Assembly (NCBI GenBank): GCA_950097015.1
Contig: CATNEN010000029.1
Coordinates: 62,001 to 126,000, forward strand
Reading direction: 5' to 3'
Source: Macrostomum hystrix
Taxonomy: Eukaryota > Platyhelminthes > Macrostomidae
DNA: 64,000 nucleotides
Within the stretch, counting starts at the first letter, position 1, and each line of letters begins with the position of its first letter. The translations under genes and the position numbers were made by a program. The notes under the pieces are model-generated. The model saw only the letters and a list, made by a program, of their open reading frames with translations. It made no database searches and was not told the DNA's origin. This document shows positions 8,801 through 18,637 of this stretch, one piece after another.

Positions 8801-9807
8801 CGGAGAAGAATTTCAAGCTGCGACCGGCTCCGCTGCAGCCTCTGCCATGGCCGACTACACCGTGGACAGAGATCGCCATCGACATTGTGGGTGAGCTGCA
8901 GGCGGCACCGGCATCATCTCGCTTCCTACTGGTCATTACGGATCTGCACAGCAAATGGCCGGAGGTCTTCGCAACTTCGAGCATCACCACCGAGACGATC
9001 TGCAAGGTGCTGCGCAGTCTTTTCGCTCGCTGGGGCCTCTGCGAGAAGGTCCTCACCGACAACGGACCACAGTTCGGCGATGTCTTCACCGGATTTCTGA
9101 GGAATCGGGGTATTCAGCACCTGAAGACCAGCCCGTACCGTCCAAGCACCAACGGCCAGACCGAGAGACTCAACAGGACGCTGATGGACAGCATCCGAGC
9201 GGCCAGGGCGGCGAACATTCCGATGCAGGACGCGCTGCTGCAGTTCCTTGAAGCTTACCACAGCACTCCACACGCCCTGACTGGGAAGAGCCCGGCTGAG
9301 CTGATGCTGGGCAGGCGATGGCGCACAGCCCTGTCTCTGCTGTCACCGTCTAAGGACAACGCGGTTGCGCATACCGAGATGGCCCAGCGAATCCAAGAGC
9401 GCCAGCAGCGGACGGCAGCCTACACGGACCAGCGGCGAAGAGCGCGACCGCCGGCACTGCGCGCCGGCGACTGGGTTCGGGTGCGGCGTCCAATACGACG
9501 GGGCAAGCTCGGAACGCGGCTCTCGGCGCCGCTTCGGATCGTCAAAACGATGGGCGCTGCTTGCCGACTGACCGACGGCAGCACCTGGAATCAGCAGGCA
9601 CTCGTACCAACATCGATGCGCCTGAGCCCCGAGACACCGGTGCCTGACGAGCTCGACCCGCTCATCGACATTCAAGGACAGCACACGGTTCCGGACGATG
9701 GAGGCGGAGATCCCTTGCCTGCACCGGATGCAGCACAGGGACTAGCGACCCCGCCGGTACGACGATCCGGTCGGCCGAGGCGACCTGTGCAGCGTTATGG
9801 TTGCTGA
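5845..9807 (+). CDS. Gag-Pol polyprotein of the Ty3/gypsy element
   Basis: A single intact 1320-residue frame. Order: Gag capsid-like region (1-~225); two zinc knuckles from residue 231 (CQRCGRSH..., then CNNCGKLNH...); aspartic protease with DCGA at ~303, where DSGA/DTGA is usual; reverse transcriptase with catalytic Asp in DLKAGY (523) and an ILDD active site (583-586) in place of Y-x-DD; RNase H with D732, E773 and D798; integrase with an HHCC zinc finger from ~947 and catalytic D1013, D1072 and E1107 (34 residues between the last two); and a GPY/F-like module with basic tail. No frameshift separates gag from pol. The start ATG abuts the primer-binding site. Codons are strongly GC-biased compared with the flanks. 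Confidence 0.95.
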   Translation: MALNVSPPTPYLPASGPPAVPWNRWLDAFDIYCQAAQIWTDRPAEGEAPTEEATRLATRSRNMLLHLLGFEGQRIARARNAIVDGHTFWQTRDMLTTVFGDRPNVMLARHRFRERHQLPGEDAVTFVAALRELSATCNYGAMADEMIRDQLAQKTISSRIRERLLTEDAARLTLDQAIVIATTIEEAAAGSKAMAAAGSSGNVQAVQEARPRGHHGAPSKKKPGQQAGGSCQRCGRSHDGKAQCPAHGKKCNNCGKLNHFSRCCRNKTMQVSAEETIYAVDGNNEVRADLQLGSIRKTVSLMVDCGAKVSLLNEATARSLGDIRLRTSSMRLRAYGGKLIALAGIATVPVKHHSRELQHDFYVTRSGENLIGRDLMEKLGFRVQLQPPAEIGAEIASVDIEREFPTVFSGSIGLCKGAVHKPRINAAVPPVQQPLRRLPLAKQQQVGEELDRLEAMGIIERVNSSPWISNLVVANKKDGNIRVCIDVREPNKSLVIDRHPMPQLDEISAKIKAAGGSVFSKIDLKAGYMQMKLHESSRDLTAFITHQGLYRYCRVPFGLASAPAAFQRMLDDLVSDLQGVEHILDDFIVFGATEAEHDSRLRALLKRLEDAGLTANKDKCQLRRTEIEFFGFIFSANGMRPSESQTKAFSELRPPTNRKELQAFLGSANYLMRFVPNFAEVTAPLRPLLKSDAVFEWSTECEKAFETLKAAICSPPVLAHFDPGAETIVTSDASAESLGAQLSQVQDGIERPIAFAARALTETEKRYAANEREALASLWAMEKWHYYLYGRHFELRTDHQALRQLLLGPSGTGHRPLRIHRWCDRFQQYDFHVRYLPGNRNFVADMLSRWSCGSDMNIIQLPDTAMPPVRVVTPQQLAIATAEDAVLRQVIQHVTSGNWSSSSDSELQPYFKVREHLSVWQDGACLAFQERAVIPLQLRRELLEAAHSGHPGVVRTKQQLREFAWWPKMDADVETFVRDCGACETAEKNFKLRPAPLQPLPWPTTPWTEIAIDIVGELQAAPASSRFLLVITDLHSKWPEVFATSSITTETICKVLRSLFARWGLCEKVLTDNGPQFGDVFTGFLRNRGIQHLKTSPYRPSTNGQTERLNRTLMDSIRAARAANIPMQDALLQFLEAYHSTPHALTGKSPAELMLGRRWRTALSLLSPSKDNAVAHTEMAQRIQERQQRTAAYTDQRRRARPPALRAGDWVRVRRPIRRGKLGTRLSAPLRIVKTMGAACRLTDGSTWNQQALVPTSMRLSPETPVPDELDPLIDIQGQHTVPDDGGGDPLPAPDAAQGLATPPVRRSGRPRRPVQRYGC

Positions 9808-9821
9808 CTGACTGATTTTGC

Positions 9822-9835
9822 GGAGAGGGGGAAGA
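9822..9835 (+). other. Polypurine tract
   Basis: GGAGAGGGGGAAGA sits directly before the 3' LTR and 14 bp after the Gag-Pol stop. It is the expected plus-strand primer of an LTR retrotransposon. Confidence 0.85.
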
Positions 9836-10091
9836 TGTTGTGTATTGACTGACTGAATGCTAATTTACGCATACTGCCACTATGAGTAGTGCAGTGAGGA
9901 AGCTAGTAGTTTCTAGAACCTTCTGTAGCCAGAATATTCTAGAACCTTCTATAGTCCGTGTTTTCTAGAACTTTCGATTTAACATATCAGCTACCTATAA
10001 ATATATGGACACAAAGCTATCACAAAAAGGATAACTGCTCAATTTGGAATCTGCCAACAAATCCGTTGTTCCCTTCGTTCACTACATAACA
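9836..10091 (+). repeat. 3' LTR
   Basis: 256-bp copy of the 5' LTR with two apparent substitutions. The three heat-shock-element blocks (9911-9923, 9932-9949, 9963-9975) and the TATA box (9996-10003) are all retained, so this LTR could also drive stress-induced transcription into the DNA downstream. Confidence 0.95.
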
Positions 10092-13000
10092 AATATAACA
10101 GAATAACAGATAAAAGAATTTCATAACACAATAACTGAATTTCCCTGCTACTTTAGAGTACAAGCTTTCTTAGTTCTTAACAACTCATAACCATTACCTC
10201 ATATATCGATATTAATAGATTCTAATAGAGGTAGATTTTAATAATGAACTGTAAATACTTTAAAAAAAGGCAGTGACCCTATTTAGTAAGACTATCCATC
10301 CATATCAAGGTTATAAATAATCTGATAGATTTAGCAATAGATAAAGCAAAGGCTCTATTGGAGTTGCAACAATAACTATATACAGAATCATTCTGCCATG
10401 CCTAATATTGACAAGAAAAAAATAAATCCTGGATCCTGAATAAAGTCTTCCATTTAAATATTTCAAAGGTGAATGATCCAAACTAGTAAACTAGTAACTT
10501 GTAAACCAGAAACTAGTAAACAAATAAACTAGTAACTAGTAAACTATTAACTAAACTAGTAATTGTTTTAAAGCCATCTCATTGGAAACTTACTTTCCTA
10601 ACTAAGGCATGGTTAAAATGATTTTGTTATAGACAAAAAATAATTAATTTTTCTATTAGATACAATTCATTCTAATGAGTTCTAATGAGCAAAAACTAAA
10701 AACTGAATTGGGGTGGCCCACTCTCTTCACCCAGTATTCTAATAGTCTTGGCTGCAACATTGGGCTTCTCTATACTAGTGGTGATGGAGTACATTGCAGA
10801 TGACATGAATCACTTTCACAGTTCACAAGTTTCTGTTCTTTTAGCTAGCTTTATTAGGTCAGTAAGGGTAAGATAGTAACTAATCCTAAATCCAAGGCTT
10901 AATACAGCCTAATTAGTATACCAGCACTACCTAAGTATTCCATTCCCTTCTTATAGGCCTATGGGAATATGCAATAGATCTAGCTAGTTACAAGTAAGTT
11001 AGGCTAGCCTTTGGCAGGCTAGGCCCTATGGTTAGGCTAAAGCAAAGAAACAGACTAACTTCTGTCTGTATATTGGGATAGGCCCTACAAAATATTAGCA
11101 CAAAGTGTCAATTGAATATCAGAATATAGTTGGCAAGTTAACAGCAACTACATTTATTTTCCTATCATTAGTATGGGTAAAAAAGTAAATTTTTAAGGAA
11201 TTTAATTAACCTTCTTAAATATTAATTAGTTTTTAAAGCTTAGGCCTAAGACCTTTAAATATCTAAACATTCTTTGTAAAGAAATAGCTAGCAATTTTTT
11301 GCTATAGCTATCTATTGCTAGCTATATGACTAGGAGTTATAGCAAAGACATAAAGTAAAAATATGAATACTAGAGTGTATGTATTATGGTATATCGAGAT
11401 AACAATAAAACTGAAATACAGCTAACTTGAATTTTTTTGCTTTAGCAAGATTTTTAGTGTGTAGGCCTTAATTCTCAAGAATAAAATTTTTACTGAAGTT
11501 AGGGCCTAAGGCTTGGATCAGGGGTTGACAAACTCTAGCCAACAAGGGCATCTTTTTCTGTTCTGGCCAGCATCTTTTGCAATCCCTAAATGTGAGGCCT
11601 GATGTGGCCCACAAACTGATTTCACAAACTCTCCTATTATCTAGGCTGGGAAAAGAAAGCTTTTCTTTTCTAGTCTCCAAGCCAACATACAAAACAATGA
11701 CTTATTTCAGTAGTTATCCCATCTGTTCCATGCATGCATGTACGAGTAGACATAGACATGTATATGTAGACATGTAAATTGTGATCGTGATTGTGATTGT
11801 AAATTGTGACGTGTAAATCACAAGATAGATCGTGTGATGCATGCATACATGTACACTTGTGTGAGACAAAATTTGGCAGATCGTAAATTACTCTACTCTC
11901 ATTGGATCCGCCACCTAAGACAATTACCTTTGTATTGCTTCCGCTTGAATTTGTGTGCTAAGGGTATAGCTGACGAAGTGACCAATTCTATATGGGTCTC
12001 CCGTTTGGCTAGTTGACGAAGTGACCAACTATCGAAGTCATTTTACAAAACCCTAGTTGACGAAGTGGCTGTTGACGAAATGACTAGGATCCAAATAAAA
12101 TGTTGTGTGCAAATTATTTTGACCCGCTCCTGAATTTTATTTGCTGAACAAATAAGTCGACTCGTCTGTTGGCAGACAAGATGGCGGCAGACGAAGAGAC
12201 TGGAACCCTTTTTAACATTACCTAGGCCTAAAGTGGCGAAATACTTCTTGGTAATCAGTGGCGCAAGAGCAGGCCAATCAAGACATGTGTCAGAAACTTC
12301 TATATAAAGAAATTATAGCTAGTCAGTTTCAGTTAGTAATTTCCATGAACCAAAGCATTCATGGTTTTGGTTTGATTCATTCAAAAAATGTGTTGATTGA
12401 AACAAATATTTTAGTAGTTACTGTGTATATGCAATAAAAAGTAACTAATGAGCCGAAATAAAATAGCAAAGTAAATATTTTAAATGATTAAAGGTCAAAT
12501 ACTTAAAAGGCATTGTTGTTTAACGGTGTCAAAGCATAGCAAACACAAACTGCAGCCAAATCAACAAAAGTGAGTTGTTAGAAAATTGCCCGTCTGCCAA
12601 TGCATCAAAATCAATGAAATAAATAGTATTGCTGATACGTCGTAAGTAGTTTTTTATCTCTGCATTATCACCCTTGAACTTTTGACTATTATAATCGTCT
12701 ACGACTCTGCAATAAACTACAGTCATTGTTATAAAAAAGTTCCATGCTATTTAACATAAATGTTTTCATTTTTATTCTACATTCGTAATTTATTTTCATC
12801 TGACTGAATTTTTTACAACTTGCAACCTGTTGTGAGGTAATTTTCAGTTTTGCTTTTTATGTATGTAATGCATTATTATGCATAAAATGTATACGTAAGG
12901 CCAGTAATTATTCAACTGAGATTAAATAAAAATTTTTATTAGCTGACTTAGTTCACAAATCAAAAGTCTCTTGCTGTTGGGCTACAAATGAGTTGCTTCG

Positions 13001-13250
13001 GCCTTGACTCACAACTGTTTTGACATATACTCGTTATGATCGTTTGAAACAGCGTCATTGAAAAATTTAAATGCTTTAAGTTATCATTTTTTTGTTTCCG
13101 CTATACATATGTGTAATAACAATTAACTCGTAAAATTCGCTGCAAAAAACGGAATATATAGATACCATAAGATTCAACGCTTCATAGCCTATAGAAGAAC
13201 CGACAGGTTATAAAATCACCTCTCAAACTTTAGCCACAAATTTCTTTACC
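10092..13250. other. AT-rich intergenic spacer
   Basis: About 3.2 kb without a gene I can support. It has short clustered words (ACTAGTAA at 10480-10560, GACGAAGTGACCAA-like at 11965-12085, CATGCATG at 11730) but no array or TE ORF. TATAAAA at about 13210, some 40 bp before the SARAF ATG, may be its core promoter. Confidence 0.4.
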
Positions 13251-15018
13251 ATGTGGCTCTCCTTTGCTTTTATCGTTTGGTTTGCATTCTTAGAAAATGG
13301 ATGTTGTCAACAGACACAGCAAAAAGTGCTCTTGTCATCAGTGAGTACGATTACACTTCGGGAAGGTCAATTTACCACAGGTCGTCGCTTGGCACCAGTA
13401 CCACAATTGCGATGTGTATCTGGATCAGCTCCTTGTAATGCTCTTCCATCAGTTGTTCAATGTTACAACAAAGGATCTGATGGATTAACAATTCAGTGGA
13501 GATGTGAGGCGCAGATGTCAAAGCGTGTGATGTTTGACGTCATCCAGGTTAGTTATCTTTGTAACTTTGCAAATATACTATTTGTATATTATCTGTGGAC
13601 AATTCAGAAGCTAACCTGTAATGCAGTTTTATTTTCTAATGAGCCTTTTTGTAAATAAAATATAGATAATTGTTTTGTAGATGATAATACTAATATATTA
13701 AGTTTACTGGATTTGCTCACTCTTTGTTTTTTTTATTTAAAAAGGCAATTATTCTTTTCTATATATATTTAACCTAATACCTAAGGCCAGGGTGAAAATA
13801 GTATAAAAATATTTAAAAATTTTTTGTTAATATTTTTAAAATATATAAGTGAGACAAATTTTAAAGAGATAAAAATGTGTTTAATTAAGTAGTAAAATAG
13901 TATAATACAAAGTATATTAGCTACAAATAATTTCTGCAGGTGAGCTGCGAAGGCTACGAGAGTCCAAACGATCCCTACATACTGGTTGGATCCTGCGGCC
14001 TTACCTATTCTCTTCGACCTTCTGGCCGACGTCGCCACAACCGGCCGCATGGCCTGCACCATTCCAAGCATCTGTTCCGCCGCATTCACGCTGTCAATCC
14101 TATGGTCAGCATCCTCACCGGCATGCTGGCATTCCTAGTGGTGGTGGCCCTGTTGGGCCTGGTGTTCAGACTATTCCGCTCCAGGCGGCACAGGTATCAC
14201 CGCGTCTATACTGCCGAGGAGGGGCCGCCGCCGCCGCAGCCGCCCTATGGCTATCATCACGGTGCTGGTGTTGCTGGTGGCAGCAGTGGGCCCGGCTTTT
14301 GGACAGGTGAGAACTACTCGGTGGTAGTAGTAGTAGTACTGCTATCTGTTAGTAATCCACGTAAATCTACTCTCTAATTTGTCAGTAATTCACATAGATC
14401 TACTCTAATCTGCCAGTAATCCATGCAGATCTACTATAATCTACTCTAATATGTCGGTAATCCACGTAGATCTACCCTCTAATCTGTCGGTAATCCACGT
14501 TGATCTGCTCTCTCGCCTGTCAGTAATCCTCGTAGATCTACATTAATCTGTGATTAATATGTTATTTAATGCTCGCAGATCTACATCAATCTGTCATTTA
14601 TCCCCGTAGATCTACATCAATCTGTCATTTATCCCCGTAGATCTACATCAATCTGTCATTTATCCACGTCGATCTACATTTATCTGTCGGTGATCCACGT
14701 AGATCTGCTCTCTCGCCTGTCAGTAATCCACGTAATAATCCTCTCTAATGTGTCAGTAATCTATGATTTACAATAATGTATAAGTTACAAGCAAGCGCAT
14801 GCCGCATCCATTCCGACATCAAAGGCGCCGCCATGGGTGGCATGGCGGGCTACATGATGGGCTCGGCGGCTTCGGGCCCGCATTACTACGGGGGCCATTC
14901 GGCGCCCTGCGAGGTGGCCTACGAGTCGGACTTTGTCGTCGACGGAGGCGGCGGAGGCGCCTTCTCTGACGACGATATCGGAGATGCTGTTGGATTCGGA
15001 TCGGGCTGGAATCGCTAG
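13251..15018 (+). CDS. SARAF: SARAF (TMEM66), store-operated calcium entry regulator
   Basis: Three exons: 13251-13547, 13940-14306 and 14825-15018, giving 285 aa. SARAF is an ER membrane protein that binds STIM1 and slows store-operated calcium entry. Visible: an N-terminal signal peptide (MWLSFAFIVWFAFL...); the luminal family block TTGRRLAPVPQLRC with conserved cysteines and VQCYNKGSDGLTIQWRCE; VSCEGYESPNDPYILVGSCG at the exon 2 start; a transmembrane helix at ~154-176 (VSILTGMLAFLVVVALLGLVF); a proline-rich cytosolic part ending SGPGFWTG; and a glycine-rich tail. Intron phases are 0 and 1, with GTTAGT and GTGAGA donors. The final acceptor (ATCAAAG) has a weak pyrimidine tract but restores the family motif GGMAGYMMGS. 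Tail length and Gly content differ from vertebrates. Confidence 0.92.
14340..14765. repeat. Degenerate repeats inside SARAF intron 2
   Basis: Imperfect repeats of about 30-50 bp built from CAGTAATCCACGTAGATCTA and CTCTAATCTGT. They fill most of the intron. AGATCT recurs about ten times. They are more degenerate than the other arrays, so this one may be older. Confidence 0.8.
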
Positions 15019-16051
15019 AGGATAATTTTGGAAATTGCGCCATTGGAGTTTAAATTTTCTTGCATAACTGAGAATGGCAACTTAAGCAGTGTTTCAGAAA
15101 ATCGTTAGACGAGTTTGATGACACGGGATTGTCTTGAAATCGAAATCGTTTTCGATTGCACTTAGGCGTTGTAATCGTAGTGTTACGTAATCAATCTCTT
15201 CATTGTAACAGCTGTCTCTGTTGTACAACTAATGCGAAATCGCTTTTTGACAAAACACCTGCCGCCTGAATTTCTGACACTGGATTCTGACTTGAAACGA
15301 CTCAATCATATCCGAATTTACAGTCACGTGACTGTTGTGGCCGGCCCTCAGGTCACGTGACAGACCAATATTAGCCGTACTCAATTTCTTTAAATATCTG
15401 CGCTTTCATTTTTTTTGTTGGCGCTCGCTTAGTCACGTGACCTAAAATGAAAACCTCTCACCAGATAGTGAATCTTTGTTTGAAGAATCTGTCCACATAG
15501 TTTTTGTTTTAATCATCACTTTTTAGATCAATCAGTTAACCAGCTCAGCCAAATATGATTTTGATTAATTTTCTGGCAGTTAAAAATTAAAAAATCAGTA
15601 CTAGATGTATAATAATCGTATTTCAATCATTATGTTTTCTGCTATTTGGAATACAGATTTCTGCCCTTTTGCTCTGCTTCGCTTTTTGTTTTGTTGCGTA
15701 TTTTCATTACCTTAGTACGCTAGCCACTTTCAGAGTTTTAAGAATATTTTAACACTGCACTTACTTAACTGTTTTCTTTTCAAAATCAAACAACAGACAA
15801 GGGATTCCTTAATTTCTTCTTTTTATCCTAATTTACGGAACGGCTTTTTTCTTTGTGATGCTAGGTGTGCTGTCGAAATAAAAACAGTTGCTATTGTGAG
15901 TGTTGTATTTTTTCAATTGTTGAATGTCCAGCGGACTCTTTGTTAATCTGTCTATCGAAAGCATGCTTTCGCGAATTCTAGAGAAAAAACAGTAAGAAAG
16001 GTTGAAAAATTGGCAATAATTGCATTCCGTCAACCCGGATTCGGCTAATTA
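15019..16051. other. Spacer downstream of SARAF
   Basis: 3' untranslated region and spacer. AATAAA at about 15880 is a possible poly(A) signal. No further coding region is supported. The GTCACGTGAC cluster is listed separately. Confidence 0.4.
15323..15441. promoter_or_regulatory. Cluster of three GTCACGTGAC E-boxes
   Basis: The palindrome GTCACGTGAC occurs at 15323-15332, 15352-15361 and 15432-15441. It matches the CLEAR/M-box element bound by MiT/TFE bHLH-ZIP factors and the core E-box of USF/MYC. Three perfect 10-mers in 120 bp is far above chance. It lies 300-420 bp beyond the SARAF stop. Function is inference. Confidence 0.45.
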
Positions 16052-16610
16052 AGATTGAATAAATCAGGATTCAACCAATAAGGATTCAACCAATCAGGAT
16101 TCAACCAAAAAGGATTCTACGAATCAGGATTTAACCAATAAGGATTCCACGAATCCGGACTTAACCAATAAGGATTCCACGAATCAGGATTTAACCAATA
16201 AGGATTCCACGAATCCGGACTTAAACAATAAGGATTCCACGAATCAGGATTTAACCAATAAGGATTCCACGAATCCGGACTTAACCAATAAGGATTCCAC
16301 GAATCAGGATTTAACCAATAAGGATTCCACGAATCCGGACTTAAACAATAAGGATTCCACGAATCAGGATTTAACCAATAAGGATTCCACGAATCCGGAC
16401 TTAACCAATAAGGATTCCACGAATCAGGATTTAACCAATAAGGATTCCACGAATCAGGACTTAACCAATAAGGATTCCACGAATCCGGACTTAACCAATA
16501 AGGATTCCACGAATCCGGACTTAACCAATAAGGATTCCACGAATCAGGACTTAACCAATAAGCATTCCACGAATCAGGATTTAACCAATTAGGATTAGAC
16601 TAATCAGGAA
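16052..16610. repeat. Minisatellite, 30-bp unit with 60/120-bp higher order
   Basis: Units AGGATTCCACGAATCAGGAT plus TTAACCAATA. GAATCAGGATTTA and GAATCCGGACTTA units alternate (60-bp period), and an AAACAATA variant recurs at longer spacing. Edges are degenerate, the centre uniform. Confidence 0.95.
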
Positions 16611-16680
16611 TCGACCCTCTAGGAGTTGCAATCGAAGAAAATATAAAAACAGATAATATTTTATAGCCCATAACTTTCAG

Positions 16681-16832
16681 TTATTCAGTTCTCATAAGCC
16701 CTAGGCAATGCTGGCACTCAAGGGGAAGCAATGGGGATTTAAGCTGCCTGACTCAAGGACTTAAACTGTCCCCTTTTAGACTGCAATTCCAACTCCCGAC
16801 CTCTTGGTCTGAAGTCCGATCATCTGCGCTAA
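16681..16832 (-). mobile_element. Possible tRNA-derived SINE fragment
   Basis: On the minus strand the segment starts TTTAGCGCAGATGATCGG (A-box-like), continues CTTCAGACCAAGAGGTC (like an anticodon arm) and GGGAGTTGGAATTGC (a degraded B box), and then has an unrelated body to about 16681. The head resembles a decayed tRNA. No target duplication was found. Confidence 0.4.
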
Positions 16833-17216
16833 ACTTAAACATTAATACAAAATACTCGTACATGAAAACATGTTTTTTTGCAAAATGACTGTGAGACAAA
16901 TATTTCAATTAATGCAATTAGAAAAGAACTTGTTGAACAACACAAAAACAAATTCTGAATATATTTTCCATACAGATAGAAGCTCTGTACAACTGCACGC
17001 AATACAATTCTGCCATGATCCATAAAATGATATCGACACGAACGCTGACACAAATAATTATACACTTGTATTATAGTTAACACATAATTAACTACGAGCT
17101 AAGTTTCTTAGAATAAATAACACGATAATACAATGTAGATATCATCACAGACCAATGGAATATAAGTGAAGTGGAGTTAGGAAACAGAAAAAACATGAAG
17201 TTATAGATTCCGAGTC

Positions 17217-17990
17217 CTAATCTATAGACACTCAACTAGTTTGGGAGAATCTATAGACACTCAACTAGTTTGGGAGATGGGAGAATCTATAGACACTTAA
17301 CTAGTTTGGGAGAATCTATAGACACTCAACTAGTTTGGGAGATGGGAGAATCTATAGACACTCAACTAGTTTGGGAGAATCTATAGACACTCAACTAGTT
17401 TGGGAGAATCTATAGACACTCAACTAGTTTGGGAGAATCTATAGACACTCAACTAGTTTGGGAGAATCTATAGACACTCAACTAGTTTGGGAGAATCTAT
17501 AGACACTCAACTAGTTTGGGAGATGGGAGAATCTATATACTCAACTATAGTTTGGGAGATGGGAGAATCTATATACTCAACTATAGTTTGGGAGATGGGA
17601 GAATCTATAGACACTCAACTAGTTTGGGAGATGGGAGAATCTATATACTCAACTATAGTTTGGGAGATGGGAAAATCTATATACTCAACTATAGTTTAGG
17701 AGATGGGAGAATCTATATACTTAACTAGTTTGGGAGAATCTATAGACACTCAACTAGTTTGGGAGAATCTATAGACACTCAACTAGTTTGGGAGAATCTA
17801 TAGACACTCAACTAGTTTGGGAGAATCTATAGACACTCAACTAGTTTGGGAGAATCTATAGACACTCAACTAGTTTGGGAGAATCTATAGACACTCAACT
17901 AGTTTGGGAGAATCTATAGACACTCAACTAGTTTGGGAGAATCTATAGACACTCAACTAGTTTGGGAGATGGGAGAATCTATAGACACTC
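17217..17990. repeat. Minisatellite, 29/36-bp units
   Basis: Units contain TCTATAGACACTCAACTAGT plus TTGGGAGAA; some add GATGGGA. A block at 17530-17725 uses the variant TATATACTCAACTATAG. Short plus-strand frames starting MGESID are repeat artefacts. Confidence 0.95.
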
Positions 17991-18474
17991 ACATAGATAC
18001 TCACATACAGCAAAACTGCAAATCCTCAATGGCGACTACAGTAAGGCCTAGAAACAGAACAGAAAGCAAGCAAAGAAGAAATGCGCGACATAGTATCAAA
18101 ACGACAATGAAAGCGACTAATAAAATAGAACTTTTGTTGCCAGGCGACAGTGTATTCACGCAATTCTAGATTCAGTAATTATTAAGTGAGTCTCTCAGCC
18201 TCATTGCACTATAGATGTGTGAGCGAATATTAAACACAGTTTGGAGCCAACCTGCTGGTCGAGAAAAGGACAAATGAGCTACTTATCAGTAATAGTTTCT
18301 TACAGGTTTTGATTAACAAAAAACTAAATAATACACCAAAGACGAACAGGTAGGAAACTACACAATAAGAGACAGCTGAATTGAAGAAACACAAATACGA
18401 CTTTAAAATATTGGTCCAAAATATTCAGGGGTTTTGGAAAATATCACAGAGAACGCAAAAAATCTGTGCCAAAC
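17991..18474. other. Spacer downstream of KEAP1
   Basis: Unique sequence between the minisatellite and the KEAP1 3' flank; no gene recognised. Confidence 0.35.
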
Positions 18475-18636
18475 GAGTCACGTGACTAATAGGGATGACT
18501 CACTAGGAGATTCCGCCTAACCCTCGTTGGGTAGTTCAGTTATTAACCAGCTGGTGAGTCGCGTGACTGATAGGGATGACTCACTAGGAGATTCCACCTA
18601 ACCCTAGTTGGGTAGTTTAGTTATTAACCAGCTACA
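18475..18636. promoter_or_regulatory. 81-bp tandem duplication with E-box and TGACTCA, KEAP1 3' flank
   Basis: Two adjacent 81-bp copies about 90% alike end next to the KEAP1 stop codon. Copy 1 has GTCACGTGAC (18477-18486); copy 2 has GTCGCGTGAC. Both keep GGATGACTCACTAGG, with TGACTCA at 18496-18502 and 18577-18583. TGACTCA is the AP-1 site and part of Maf/CNC-type sites. On the KEAP1 strand this is probably 3' UTR. Whether it binds factors or acts in RNA is unknown. Confidence 0.5.
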
Positions 18637-18637
18637 G

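Larger units (their letters stand above)
5576..10091 (+). mobile_element. Complete Ty3/gypsy LTR retrotransposon (4516 bp)
   Basis: Two 256-bp LTRs (TG...CA) flank a primer-binding site, one Gag-Pol ORF and a polypurine tract. The LTRs differ at only two sites that I can see (C/T near 5650/9910 and C/T near 5746/10006), so the insertion is recent. Flanks are AATGT (5571-5575) and AATAT (10092-10096), a 5-bp target duplication with one mismatch. The domain order PR-RT-RNase H-IN and the GPY/F-like C-terminus place it in Ty3/gypsy. It looks autonomous and possibly active. The clade is uncertain; the paired zinc knuckles and single ORF recall mag-like elements. Confidence 0.95.

Noticed and set aside
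8783..9273. Alternative ORFs within the Gag-Pol gene on both strands
   Set aside because: GC-rich coding sequence commonly leaves other frames open; only the 1320-codon frame shows domains.
12181..12222. Short ORF starting AAGATGGCGGCAGACGAAG
   Set aside because: Good start context but it stops after 14 codons with no usable donor.
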